Shown piece by piece: positions 1 through 12,527 of a DNA stretch of 64,000 nt. The DNA is from Datnioides undecimradiatus (taxonomy: Eukaryota; Chordata; Actinopteri; Lobotiformes; Datnioididae): NCBI GenBank assembly GCA_008933995.1, contig WARS01000043.1:2408001-2472000 (forward strand), written 5' to 3'. The notes under the pieces are model-generated. The model saw nothing but the letters and a program-made list of their open reading frames with translations, was not told where the DNA came from and did no database searches. Positions within the stretch are counted from its first letter, which is position 1; the number at the start of each line of letters is the position of its first letter. The position numbers and the translations under genes are program-made.

Positions 1-2242
1 GTTGTACTATACAGTATTTAGGCCAGACACAACTGTCCTCTTATGGCTTAGTGGGTCAAGGAGCATAAGTGACCTGTAAAGCTAACCCGAAAGTCCCGTG
101 GGAATTCAAAAGGAAAATCCTATAGGCCCGTCTTCTTCTTTTTTTTTTTTTAAACTCGGCAACTCATCTAAGCCTGTCAGTGGTGCTCATAAGCAGATGG
201 CGCAGTGCAGTCCCACAGCCTTTAGTCTTTTAAAACTACCTCTCTCCCCTGCCCAGAAAAAAGACTGCACACTCCGCGAAGCTACAGTAACTTGATTAAG
301 ACTTACAGTATGAAAGCTATTACAAATTAAATTGTGGCAAAACAGTGAAAGGTTAGATGGAACAACAGGGAGTCTTCCAATAATTCTGTCGGTGAAAAGT
401 GCAGTGCAACGCAGCATTCACTGCTCCTCTGTACAGCTGTGACGAGTTATTAAAAGTGTAACCCGGGCCCAGGGGGTGGTGTGTAATTTTAGAATTAATA
501 TACAATTTAGAGCTTGGTGTTTGCAGCCTCTGAATTATTCAAATGTACTTCTGCTATGGGCTCGGGTCTGGTGGGGGTGAGGCAGCTGCTATGCATACAA
601 ATTAACATATTATGTCAGTATATGAAAGAATGGGAGACGACACAGATTAGAGAAACATAAACATTGGTGCCAGGCAACAAAACAAGATGTTTGCTCTTGT
701 GCAGAGTTCAAACCTGAAAGGCTGTACCATACTAATGGGAATAGTGGCGGATGTTCGATTGATATTTAAGACTGATACAGTCTGTCAGTGGGGAAATCTT
801 TCTTCAGTGGCCTTATTCACATGCATGAAGTCTGCACTCAGTGCACCTACAGGCATCAGCTCATCATCTAGTTATTAGAAATTTCTTGAAGTTGCTATAT
901 TTTCTCCATAATAAACAAAATCAGGTTTAGAAAAACTTTTATTAATAACTATATATGTTTAGCAGTACCATTGAAAGACCACAGCGATAACCGGCAGTAA
1001 GTGCTTTTACGATTGCCACCACAAACTCAGTGTCACTGTTGCAGAATGAACTGTTCATTCTTTGTCTAATGTCTAATGCAACTTACAGTACAGCAGTTAT
1101 TCCAAAATGCCTCCCGGGTTGTTTATATGCGTGGGTGATGGGTGAAAAGCAGGGTTAAAAGCAGAAAGAGCGGGTTTGGAAGTGATAATTATCTTTATTG
1201 TGGTGTACAATCCCCTGCAATGATCAACAGTCAACTTTGTTTTAAAGTACATGAATTGATAAAAAGCTGAAAAAGTCCATTTAAGCAATCATAATTCTAT
1301 AATTCTTTAAGATTTATTCAAAATCATAAATGCCGGTTTCTGTTTTTCTCATTGCCTGGTCAAAACACTTACGCTCCAGTTGTGTCGCAACAATACAGTG
1401 ACGCTGATGTGGGATGACCTGGATGTTGTTACTATGCACTGACAGCGTCACTGGCCAACCAGCTCCAGTAATGTGAACACAAATACATTATTTATGGAAG
1501 CGATGAAGTTAGACTGCTTTGGCAGCGTACACTGCGCAGGTGTGACCCAACAAACCTGATCAACATCTGGCCAAAGCAGATTATGGAGAGCGTGTCCTGA
1601 TGTAGGCAACGTGCCACCTCCAGTGTTTCACCACTCTCCACCATACCTGTGCAGATTACTCTTACTAAAGTGTTAATTTATTAAAATGTGGTTTGAATTT
1701 GAGCTTTCCGCATTGTTTTGGCACTGCAGACATATTGTATTTTCAATTATCGTGTGTAGCTTTAACCTCCACATTCTATAAATATTCAGTAAACACTAAT
1801 TACGAGACTAAAACAATATCTCCTTGGATTCTTTTTGAAGCTCGTATAAGCAGAACACAAACATTCGCCATTTGTTGAAATAACAGGGCTGTGCTGCGCA
1901 GAATATGGTGTGTAAACACCAGCAATAAGGTGGCGGTCTCTCGTTCGTCATCCGTCAGCGGCGTAGCCACCCCTGACACTTTTTACATGTAATGAGGAAG
2001 GAGAGATTATCTCAAAAAGTTCCATCAGGTTTTTCATACGGCTAAATCAGTCTATTTATTCTATAAAATTGCATTTCGCCGGCAGCCCAAGGTCTCGCTG
2101 CAGACTGCATAACAAGCTCGGTTAGTGTGCCACACGCTCGTTCTGGGACTCCAATTACAGAGCATCCCGGAAAACGGCTGGCATTTTTCTGTCTTTGTCT
2201 TCTCCGTGTTGACATTCAGTTAGAGTTTACAGGGCGGCGCAT

Positions 2243-2259
2243 CCCCCCCCCCCCCCCCC
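2243..2259. repeat. poly(C) run, 17 nt
   Basis: Uninterrupted run of 17 C residues. The complementary strand is a pure G run, prone to quadruplex formation and to sequencing or assembly length error. Confidence 0.9.
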
Positions 2260-2360
2260 GATCTGTAATTACTTTTTTTTTGTTTTCTCATCCACATTAA
2301 ATGTAGGAGTATCATATCCGTCCGTTTCCTAAACTGCTCGCCTTTGTTCAGGGCTGCGGC

Positions 2361-2422
2361 GCACATTGGGTGAAGGATTGGGAGGGGTAATCCCCGGACA
2401 GGTCGCCAGTCTATCACCGGGC
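2361..2422 (-). repeat. fragment of dispersed teleost repeat, reverse orientation
   Basis: Read on the minus strand this contains 'gatagactggcgacctgtcc' followed by a diverged version of the 'cgcccaatg.c.gctggga' stretch. These words match the fuller repeat at 56992-57270 and a repeat I know to be very common in fish genomes. Only the central part is kept. The family assignment is from memory of the consensus, not a search. Confidence 0.6.
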
Positions 2423-5400
2423 GAGGAATATTACTGTCTCAGACAACTGAACACATTCAAGTATGAATAAACGGAGGACGAGACCGAGCGGGAATTCACC
2501 ACCCACCGCTCTACAGTTAAACAAACTATCATCTGGTTTTTGATGTTGACAGCTATAATGAGTGTATCCTGCAGGAGTTTTAAAAGCAAACTGAATGCCG
2601 TACCGATTGCACATCAGGAATTCTTCTGCACCTTTTTGTAAATATTAACCGGATCGCGGTGCCCTGCTCGGCTGCCCCTGCGTCTCCTCTCATTTACGTT
2701 TGTTAGATGTCCATTCAAAATGTAGGTGGTGACGTCGCTTGTAAAATTGAAGTTTTAAAGCCAAATTGACCTCAGTTGCGTAATAATGAGAAGCCTCCAA
2801 TGTACGGGGTGATGCCTGAATTATTTATGATTTTCTCTACAGTTCGCTCGCCTTCTCGTTACCGGGGCTGGAAATGAGTTTGCTGAAAACTAGCCAAAGT
2901 GAGATCTCCCCTCTCGGCTTACAGAACATGGCGCATTAAAGTGAATCACAGCAGACAGCTGGGGCCGCCCTTTATGGTAATGCACCCTCTACAATTACTG
3001 TTTCGACCTTCCCTGGTGAAGAAAGATGGGGAGACGTCCATTTAGCGGCCCTTTCAAACACTTAGTGGCAGACATGTTGGGCAGCAGGACCACCTTTTGC
3101 CTGACATTGACTCTTGTTTAGAGGAGACACAGAAGGCATTAGAAAGGTGACAGGTTGACAGATGAGATGCATCTGTCAAACAGCAAGAGGACCGCGGTGC
3201 ATTAATGCAGCCACAGCGCCCCTCACCACACTGGTAGAAGGATCTGCTTGGTGATAACAGTGTCAACTACAGCTACGACTAATGGCTATCTTCACATAGA
3301 TCAATCTATTGATTACTTTTTATACACGGGCTGTTCATTTGTGTAGAAAACGACAATCTCAGCTTTCAGGTATCCAAGGTGACAGTTTGAAACATCCCAA
3401 CACTCAATATTCAGTATTCAAAGCAAGAAGAGACTTCTCCATTTGTATTTTTGTTTGAGAACCACTGTGAATGGAGACATTTACCATAGATGTAACATCA
3501 TATAACACATCAAACTTTAATTGTCTAAATCATTTTGAAAACATATGAAATGATTTGATGTCTCTCAGTAATGAATATCTTTAGGCTTTGGGCAGTTGGT
3601 TGGACAAAATAACATATTTACCATAATTAGTCTTGATTAATCAGGTTAATTGCAAATTAATTTAATTGCCAATGTATTTTCATTCTTTAAAGCCAACCAC
3701 AGATTTGTCTTCTTGCCCATCACCAAACTCAAATGTGCTGACTTTCAAGATGAAACTAAGGACTGAGGCTTCTGACTATTTTCCCTCACAGTAGAAGAGG
3801 TTTCTGTTAGATCGGAGAGTTTCTCTCTTAGGTCCTAAAACATAAATGTAAACTCCACCTCAACCTTTTTAAAGTGGAAATATGTTTACCTTTCATGCAC
3901 TGACCACCTCACGAGCTACTCATGGCAATTTGTCCATTACGCAAAACGTCATCAAACCAGGCTGCAAGTGAGACCACATACAACTATTGATGCTGAGGGG
4001 CATATATATTTGCAATGATGCTCCAAAGCACAAAAACCCTCACTGAAATCTATATTTTAGAAGTTACACTGAAGAACATTGCACGACACCTCTGTTACCA
4101 TCAGATGAAAGTATTTCTTGCATACGTGAAGATGGACATAGAGTATATCCTTTGATGCCTCATGTAAAATACATGTCCTGGTCCAATTTCATTACATTCC
4201 CACTCTTGGACTTGTTTTACGCCCCTGTGGACCACTATCCACTCTGAAGTTGACACATTTTTCTATCAGTATTTTCACAAGCATACAAGACTCGGCCAAT
4301 GAATAATTGAGGATTCTCCTAAAATATGATATTGATGTTGAGGTGTGAGGTTGCTTGAACCGCAACAATGTTTTCTGACATCTGTTCAAGCTAGGTCACG
4401 ACTCTTACATGTTACAACACAATGCATCACTCTGGCATGAAACAAAGTGCATGTCTACGAACCACCAAATTCCACAGTGACAAACTTGCCTCCATACAGA
4501 GTTTAAAAGTACCTGGTTAAATAAAAACCAGAGGAAAGCACCACGGCAAAATGTCTGGATCAGAGCACGGTCGGTTGACGGTGTTAAAATGTGATTATCT
4601 GGCGGGAGCTTCACGTTGAGTCAGACAAACTGGTTGAAAGAGAGGACGGTGGAGTGCTGTGCTCCTAATGGGTTTCCTGGTGTGGATCTTATTGTTAAAA
4701 AGGTGATGTCTCTATCTGCTGTTTTCTGATGCTCAGCATTAATGAATGAAAAATAAATCCTTTACACCACGGGCAGTTCAAAAGATCCCTCAACAGCCGT
4801 GCTTAAGCCATGCTGTGGCCTCCACCAGGAAGCACTCCTACACCTAACCTGCATTATGTACACTGCCGGTTGTATACGCTGTAATGTCCTCCTGCTGGAA
4901 AGGAAGGAAGAGGAAAGAATGAGAAACTCACCCTTTATCCTCAAGCTTTCAGGGATCCCATCCTGCTGGAGCATGGACAAAGAGAGAGAAAGGAGAAGAG
5001 ACCACAGTTATAATAAATCACCAGACCACAGCTTCAGCATCATGACTCAAAGCTGTTTTCATTTCGCTGAATGAGTTAATGCCTTGGCGTCTGTACCATA
5101 GAGATTGCATTCCATAGGTCCGTTAATACATTAAACCCAATTCTCTTTGCACGTTGCTCAGAGTTCAATTGAGATCATGTGTCAGTGCAAACATGGCTAT
5201 TATGTCCAAGACCACTAGAACTTGTCTGACACCATGAAGTGTTGCTTGTCTGATTGGCAATTAATGAAGCGTCGATACGTCAGACATCAATGTGCCATTA
5301 CATTAAGTGGTCATTTGCCCTACGTCCATGCACAATAATAAACCTTTCAACTGGTTAACAACGTCACATCCCCCATCATTTTCATTTTGTGCATTAAGGG

Positions 5401-6901
5401 ATATTTTTTACATGTCTTTATTCAATTCTCCTTGTTCGTGCTGCGCTGTTTTTAATCACATCCATTGCATTTTGTATTATTTTTTACGTTTGTCTCTGTC
5501 TTTTCAAGCAGAAGCTACTTGTTGCATTCAGATCCCCTTATCTTTCTCTCTGTGCGAATGTCCGTACGTGCCTTTTCAGGTGAATCGCTTGTTCGCGTTA
5601 GCGCTTCGCATTTTTTCCCCATTCACGCCAAAACAAAACCAAACTGTACAGAAACAGTGGAGTCACTAAAAAAAAAAAAATCTATGCGTAGAGACATAAA
5701 GATGAGCAAATAACCATGACCTCTGGAGTAGGTGCACTATAAAATCAGATGCATTTAAAAGGTGCATAGTGACGATGGCTGTAGAAAACGCTGTTATCAC
5801 GTCTACTATTCTGAGTAGCTGCTCTCCACAAACCATGAATACGAAAGAAAGGGGCCATAAATATTTGATTTCTCTACAGTGAAATCTGCATAGCTCATCC
5901 CTCTCGCTCTTGTACAGAAAATTCAGGCTCCCTTTCTACCAGCTCGAGCACTGTGGTGTTGTGGAGAAGATGCATTATGCAACAGGTCTACAGTCAATAA
6001 TGAACAGCGGTCTCTGACGACCGACTGAAAATAGACGATTACCCAATTCCTAGGTTGGCACAGGAAATCTGCATACCGTACATTCGCTCGCCGAAATATG
6101 CTCGATCGATTCTGTGGCAGTCCATAGTGTATGTGATACGGTATTTTACACATATATGGATATCAGGATGTCAGACAACCAAGACAGGTCACTGGTTAAA
6201 ATTTAATTTTGACAGGAATAACTCGGCTCATCGTACTTTTCCCAGTTACTATTCTGCATCATTGTGCTCTGCCACCTGCGCCATTTTCTCCATATCGTCC
6301 TCTTGTACTTTCATTAAGTCTGAGACTGAGTACGCTTGCATCGCTAAGTGCTGCTGCTAATGAGACCCTCACCGGCAATAACAGACTCTTACAGGCTCTA
6401 AGCTGAATGTACAGACGTCCTGTGGCAACATGGCTGCTGTTGGCTGCTGGTGGTGGTGCACTGCAGCTTCAGATTGATGCACGAAATACAGATATGCCAT
6501 TTGGTATTACTCCTCATCGCAAACAATGCACACTCAAAAAGACGCCTCAACAACATGCTTCTACTCGTTTGCTGTATTGGTTAGTCTCCCATTTATCTTT
6601 TTGATCAATTGATTGATTCATCCTTGTCAGAGAATAGTAAAAGCATCTTCAAACGGGACATTTTTACAATCACTTGTCCGGGGCGTAAAGATAAATCGCA
6701 AAGGAAATAGTAAATCCCCACATGACACAATGGAAGGTGATTGGTAAATTCCTTAAAAACGTAATATTAACGAAACGTTTCATAAATCTGGTGCCTGTCA
6801 ACTTTTGGGACTAAAAGGAGACCTAAGTTTGAGATCTGGGTTCTTTGGATTGAACCACTTCATACAAACTGACAACCAGTCAAAAGTGTTTAACAGCGAG
6901 A

Positions 6902-6935
6902 CCCTCAAGTACCCCCCTCAAGTACCCCCCTCAAG
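6902..6935. repeat. 13-bp tandem repeat, about 2.5 copies
   Basis: The unit 'ctcaagtaccccc' recurs at a 13-bp period. It is a small local duplication with no clear function. Confidence 0.85.
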
Positions 6936-7410
6936 CTTGGATCCACGAGATAATGGCACTATCAGTTTGCTCCGTCTGCTGAGATGAAGTTGTGATGATA
7001 TGGTGAAGAAAACCCGAAGTTAAACATCATGATCTGCTAACAAGCTGTCCCTGCATATCATCTCTCTAAGTATTTCACAAAACATTGTTGACTGGAGACC
7101 CGGTGGGCCCAAATCACTGAAAACACCTGTGGCTCGCTGACATTCTTTGTATCCTCCCCACCCACTGGAGGAGGTGACATTTCGAATTGCACTACAGGTA
7201 GGGAAGATATCAAATGGGGCTCATTTGCATATGGCAGACAGTGTTCACACTTCATTTGTTTGACGAGAATGATTTCCCCAAGGGCCGCTGGCTGGCCTGT
7301 CTCTGCTGCTCTGGGACTCTGGGGACAGCGAAGCACCCAGCTGCACAACCTGTGGTTCATCTGCCCCTGTCACAGCTAGCTGGCTGACCGCCCACACCTC
7401 TCGCTCCTTC

Positions 7411-7426
7411 TCTCTCTCTCTCTCTC
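7411..7426. repeat. (TC)n microsatellite
   Basis: Eight TC units inside a longer pyrimidine-rich tract that runs from about 7385 to 7515. Confidence 0.85.
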
Positions 7427-8464
7427 GTCTTCTCGTTCTCTCTGGCTTTATCTCTCAGCCCCCCTCCCTCGACGTATACCACCCTCATCCTTTCCCTCTC
7501 TTTCTCCTGCTTCAGATCTCACATCCCTCACTCCTCCACACCATCAACTTTCAAGTACACTTCAACTTGTAACATATAACTGCAAATTGCAACATATCTG
7601 TATGACAAGTGAGTAGAAAATACAGCCCAGCACCCTATCAGCAAGGCTGGATCTATCTTTTAAGGTCTGGTTCACCCACTGGGTGATGAACAACACACCC
7701 CCCCCAACCCTCATTCTCTTCAAAGTGACCACTGCTCTGGGACAGCAGAGGTGCTGATGCAGGAGGCTTTGGGAAAATGCTGAACTTTTCCTGCAGCCAA
7801 CGAAAGCTCATCTTGCAAGCTACGACGGAAAACCAATCAGAGGGGAGGTCATATTCCCAGAACACTTTGCAAACCGAGAAGTGGATTTCTACTGTGTTAA
7901 CATCTTCATCAGATGTCAACACGATGCATCAATGAAGAACATGTTAGATAGGTATCAATATGCAGACGATGATGTTTCCTTGTTTCCTGTTTTTTGGGGG
8001 GTTGTGCACACTATCCTCCGTCTTTACCCCGCTGCTCACCAGCTCAAACACACGGCGAAGATACGCATGCAGCAGAACAGACTAACTCAGGTTAACGCCA
8101 GCATGGGCGCTGACATCCTGTTGCTGTTATAGCAGATTGGCTCCATACAGCGTCTGGCTTCTGCAGCCCCTGTGGAGACTTCACAGAAGCTGGTTACCTC
8201 CGCCTCAGGCTGGCTGCCATTTGAAAGTAGACAGCTCATCAAGATGAGTGACAAGGGTTGGGGCTAAAGCTGACCAGCTGAGGAGGAGGAGGGCGGAAAT
8301 AATACTGACAGTAGTCACATTTGAGCCAAACACTGCCCACTGAAGCTTGAGCTGATGCTACTGTACATCAAGCTGTTTATTGTTGGTTTTACGATTCATT
8401 CTTGTTATTTCACTCTTTCCCAGTCTCTTTATCTCAATCTCATTTGCCCAACCCCCCACCTACG

Positions 8465-8490
8465 CTCTCTCTCTCTCTCTCTCTCTCTCT
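8465..8490. repeat. (CT)n microsatellite
   Basis: Thirteen uninterrupted CT units. The apparent Ser/Leu-rich open frame across it is only the translation of the repeat. Confidence 0.95.
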
Positions 8491-10884
8491 GCTTATCCCT
8501 GTTAATCTAGATTTGCCATGTGGCCAAGCCAGCTCTGGATGGATGGGGCTTTGCACACAGTTGTCCTTGCCTCCATTTTGTTTGTCCTGACATAACAGCT
8601 TGATGTCAGAGCGGCAAACTCTCAGAAATTGCTTTTGTCCCCCGTGTTCGAGCAGGCCTGGCCACTATTCCACAAATTTCACAAATTACACGTCGGGGCC
8701 TCTCCGTCGCTGTTACAGTGAAGCCCGTCGTAAAAACAGCCTGAGTGGAATAAGACTGTATAAAATCAAACCTCCACGTAATATAAACTTTGATCACTTT
8801 GAGCGGTATTCCCATTATAATCAGTTACAATCAGGGCTGCGTTCTGGTGGCCAGGATCTGTGTCCTATGCCTGACCCCGTGTGGAGGATTTCACTGGGAA
8901 TTTCTGAAACAACACCAAGGGAATTATGGGTAGAGCACGTGAGCGGCTGTTTATGGCCGAGTGCTTCCTGGTGATTGAAGTCTTTGTGGGGAAAAGCTTA
9001 TAAAGGTCATGTCCGATCCCGTTACCCTTGTCAAACGCTGTCCTTCAAAGCAAAAAGATGAGGCGTCGCATTAACATGGCCGCCGGAGTAGCGCCGCTTG
9101 TGGCGTTGAGCTCGAAAGGATGTTCGGCGCATTTCTCCGAATGTGCTGATGAGGAAATTAATGCAATTATGTCGTTTTGGACAAATAATCGCTGTTTTTG
9201 CTCGGTCACGTTTCATTAATGATGAATGCGGGAGGAATTTAATCGCAGTGTTATGCAAAGTAGAGTTTTTTTTAATTTAATTGCTTTCATTTTATATTTA
9301 GGGACTTTGGGTACCTACAGTCTTTATACGTATTACAAGCAAAATTAGAAATTTGAGCTGTCACCCATGCTCCGAAACCGAAACTCGCTTCTCTATCGTC
9401 TCGTTTGGAAACAACTGTTCTTTAATGCTGCTCACTCGACCGCACTGACAAGCGGACGACCCGGGTCTCCCTGCAATCCAGCCAGCAGCCGAGAAAATCC
9501 TCTGAGCGACAAAAAAGCCGTTGACGTATTTTGGAAGAGGGCTCGCAACGTGGCCGTTTTTCCCGGCGGCGGGCCGTAAATTCCCGCAGCCTCTTTTGAC
9601 AGGCGGATAGATGGGCGAAGTTTACCTCTGTCCTCTCACAGGATGAATTGTAATGGTATGCAGATGCTGTAATGACATTCCTCTGCAGTGTAATCACAGC
9701 GCCTGGCACATTAATTTCACTGGAGTGGAAAAGCGCATACATCATTTTTGTAGCTTCTTGTCAAAGTCCCGCTACATGTGGACATACATTACTTTAATTA
9801 TTAAAGTCACTCTGGTTCCAAACCAGGGCAATAAACGGAGAGAGAGTCAAAACCGGCTAGTTTCAACAAGAGATACCCTGTTCAGTCCAGGCAAGAGGAA
9901 GCTTCATTTACTCCACCGTCACAATGCGCTGCTGGTTGTACAACAGCTACTTAAAGAAGGTGCTTTATTCAAATGGCACGGCTTTACAATAAAAGGCAGA
10001 TAGCGCGCTGTCAGTGCACTGAGGATTGTGCTTGGGAAATACAAACAGGAAGAAGCACAAACAGGAACGAAAGGAAGCAAAAGAAAAACTGCAGTGCACA
10101 TGTTTAAAGTCTAATAGGACGCAAGGAATAAAGCTTGTGAGGTCAGTTAGTTTTATTAAAATGGCAAATTAAAAAGGATGACTTCTGCCGAATCATAAAA
10201 AAACAAAAGTTCAGCCGTGCAGTTTGTTTTCGAGCACCGAGGTTTTCAGAAACTCTGTGCACCTCTCAAGGTTGAAATGTAACATCTACCTGCAAAACCG
10301 CCGTTTCAGTACAAACTTAGGCGTTTGTAGTGGCCACTTCATTAGGCTCAGCTGTGCAATGTGATGCAATTCATTTTTCTGCCATAAAGTCTGCTTTTAT
10401 GGTGCCTGGAGGTGTTACTTCAATTACATTGCAGCAATGAGGCCAGAGTTAGTGGTGGTCCCTCATGTATGTCATTGGAAAGGACAAAAAAAAAAAAATT
10501 AGACTCACCATAAAATTCGACCTCAGTAATAAACACAACATTTAATTTTCACATTTCAGGCATCAAAAAGTAACACTGCGAACTGTACATTTGGGAAACT
10601 CGGCAGAAAATTTTATTTTTTTCCTAAAACTTGCAAAATCTAAAAGTAAGAGCTGATTTTTTTTCTGTGTTTGCGTTGTAAAATGTGTGAATTTACCCTT
10701 TAAAATCACTTGATTACGGTTAATTTGCCTTTTACGGCTTCACGGTGCTAAAAATCTACTTCAGCATCGTTATTTTAGTGTTTCGGGCATCACTTTTTCA
10801 CTTCTCTTCCAAATTTCCATCCAAAATTCGCACGTAAAAGCACCCCTTCCCTCGTAAACTAGACACCGTTGATCCACCGGACTT

Positions 10885-11637
10885 TCAGATAGAATTTCTG
10901 GCACCAGGACATTTCACTTCCCACATCAGCCACACTTGTTGATGCAGAAACGCTCTATCTATCCCCGAAAATCTTACACCCAAAGGGGTGAGCGCAGGAT
11001 AAGGGAAGATTTTATCCTCAGACTTCAAAGAATTTGCTTTACAAGATGAAACTGTGAGGGCGATATCTGAAATATTTATTTTTTTCCTGCCTCTGCTTAG
11101 GCCCGGGATATGTAGATCTGGAGTCTTAGCACAAAGTACTGACAAAACAATAGTGTAATGTCTCACTGTATGCAGAGATAAGGTTGGGGAAAAAACAGCG
11201 ATCTGGTCCTTTAAGACTGAAATCCAACACTGCCCGGGCACGTTGTGCAGTGGATTGTTCGCCTCTTCCCTTTGGTATGAAGTGAACCACCCTGCAACAG
11301 TGCTACGTCTGCAGTTAGCCGAGATCATACTGCAGGATTTTGGGGGTTTAAATCTCTGAACTCCTTTAAGACGCACTATTTTCAAGGTAGCTGAAAGATG
11401 CAGAGCTCTTGCATAGCTAATATCCGCAGCCCGTGTGTTTAGAAAGCACCTCTCTGAATAAATCTCATTCCAAAGGTCAAAATGTGTTTGACCACTGTGT
11501 CGATTCAACAGCTTTGAATTGCTCCCGGCTCCTCGCTCGAGTCCGATACAGTCCAATGACGCTCCTACCATCTGTTCCCTCTGTCTCCCTCTCCCTCTCC
11601 ATCTCCATCTCCATCTCTGTCTCCTACCACCTACCAC
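10885..11637 (-). other. 250-codon open frame, unknown, probably non-coding
   Basis: An uninterrupted ATG-to-stop frame of 250 codons, the longest in the window by a residue or so (the transposase frame has 249). Its first about 22 residues, rich in R, W and G, are simply the translation of a CATCTC-type repeat at about 11586-11625. The rest has no signal peptide, membrane segment or motif that I recognise, and a composition rich in C, H, W and S as expected of non-coding DNA. It lies on the same strand as fstl5, inside intron 2, about 750 bp past exon 2. I see no supporting splice or polyadenylation context. A frame this long is unusual by chance at this base composition, so it is recorded, but I do not claim a gene. 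Confidence 0.2.
11586..11625. repeat. CATCTC/CCTCTC hexamer repeat
   Basis: Imperfect pyrimidine hexamers (ccctctccctctccatctccatctcc and so on). On the minus strand it encodes the RW/RG-rich start of the long open frame described separately. Confidence 0.8.
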
Positions 11638-12385
11638 CTCTCACCCCCCCCACCTTTTAGTACCCCTGCGTTCGCCTTTCATTCCAGTGCAGACGTGGAT
11701 AAAGCCGACTGAAGCAAATCTTAAGCACGATATTTAGTCTGAAGGCGACAGATTCCCTTGAACTAAAAGCAAACATAATTTTTTTTTTGCCTTCTTGTCG
11801 CTGCTAATGTTTTTTTATCTTGGATTGGAAAGAGAGGAGAAGTGTTTACTGGTGAGCGGAACGGGAATGCGGGCTTATGGGAAATGTGCACTGAAGGACC
11901 ACAATCCGACTAATGCCTCTTGACAAAACACTTTGCTTTCCTCAAGTCCCCGTCTGCCAAAACAGTCAATTTATTTCCCAGTCTGGCTCTAATTGATCCA
12001 TCTCTGTTACTTCGGTATTTTGGACGTGAATCAGACAAATAACAGATTATACTGGTGGTTTAGGGGGACAGAAAAAGTACCATATTCCTTTAGAAATTAA
12101 TAAAAGCGGGAGCCTGGCTTGTACTGCCAGATGAAGAATGCCGAGACTTGAAATGCATCTTTCACTTCAAACTTCCAGCTAAACCGACACGCGGGCATCG
12201 TCACTTCATCCGAAGCTCCCCTTCGTCTTCGGTCAACTACGCCTCTCATTAATCGGACGTAGCCTGCACTGCGAAGAGTCATCAGACGCAGGAAGAAAGC
12301 GCCACTGTAATTAGTTTCATACTTGGCAAAAGCACTTAGTCCCTCTTGTTACGGACAGCAAATGAAAAAAGACGGCGATCAATAC

Positions 12386-12527
12386 CTTGTGTCGGAATCT
12401 CACGACCGGTCGATAGGGCGGCGACCTGAATTCCTCCTTGTTGGGTCTCCCGTCGGCGCCGAGCACAGCGAGCCCCAACAGTAGAATTGCCGCCGACCAC
12501 CATCTGGCTGTCTTCATTGGTCTTTTC
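12386..12527 (-). CDS. fstl5: follistatin-like 5 (fstl5), exon with start codon and signal peptide
   Basis: FSTL5 is a secreted SPARC/follistatin-family glycoprotein (about 850 residues in human, with follistatin/Kazal, EF-hand and Ig-like domains). Only the first coding exon is in this window. The coding part is 12517 down to 12386, 44 codons ending in phase 0. It reads MKTARWW, then a hydrophobic core (SAAILLLGLAVLGADG), then RPNKEEF..PPYRPVVRFRHK. This matches the FSTL5 start as I know it: a signal peptide ending in 'EG', then RPTKEG..SYQPLMRLRHK, with the exon ending after the same RHK. The paralog FSTL4 lacks this RP.KE..RHK pattern. On the minus strand the exon follows a good acceptor (tttttgacag) and ends at a GTATTG donor (12385-12380), which is usable but not ideal. 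Ten nucleotides of 5'UTR precede the ATG. All later exons lie beyond position 1, and the 5'UTR exon lies upstream at higher coordinates. Confidence 0.87.

Larger units (their letters stand above)
1..12385 (-). other. fstl5: fstl5 intron 2 (part), no coding exon seen
   Basis: This stretch lies 3' (on the minus strand) of the fstl5 signal-peptide exon, so by inference it is part of the second intron. I looked for the next fstl5 exon, which should encode a cysteine-rich follistatin/Kazal-type region, and found no open frame on the minus strand with such a cysteine pattern. Short exons could still be missed. The open frames here are mostly under 130 codons with non-coding amino-acid composition; the exception, a 250-codon frame at 10885-11637, is treated separately. 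Simple repeats, one retroelement fragment and a few AT-rich blocks that may be conserved non-coding elements are listed on their own. Confidence 0.55.

Noticed and set aside
8600-8974. 124-codon plus-strand open frame
   Set aside because: No motif, non-coding composition, and no conserved-looking splice borders.
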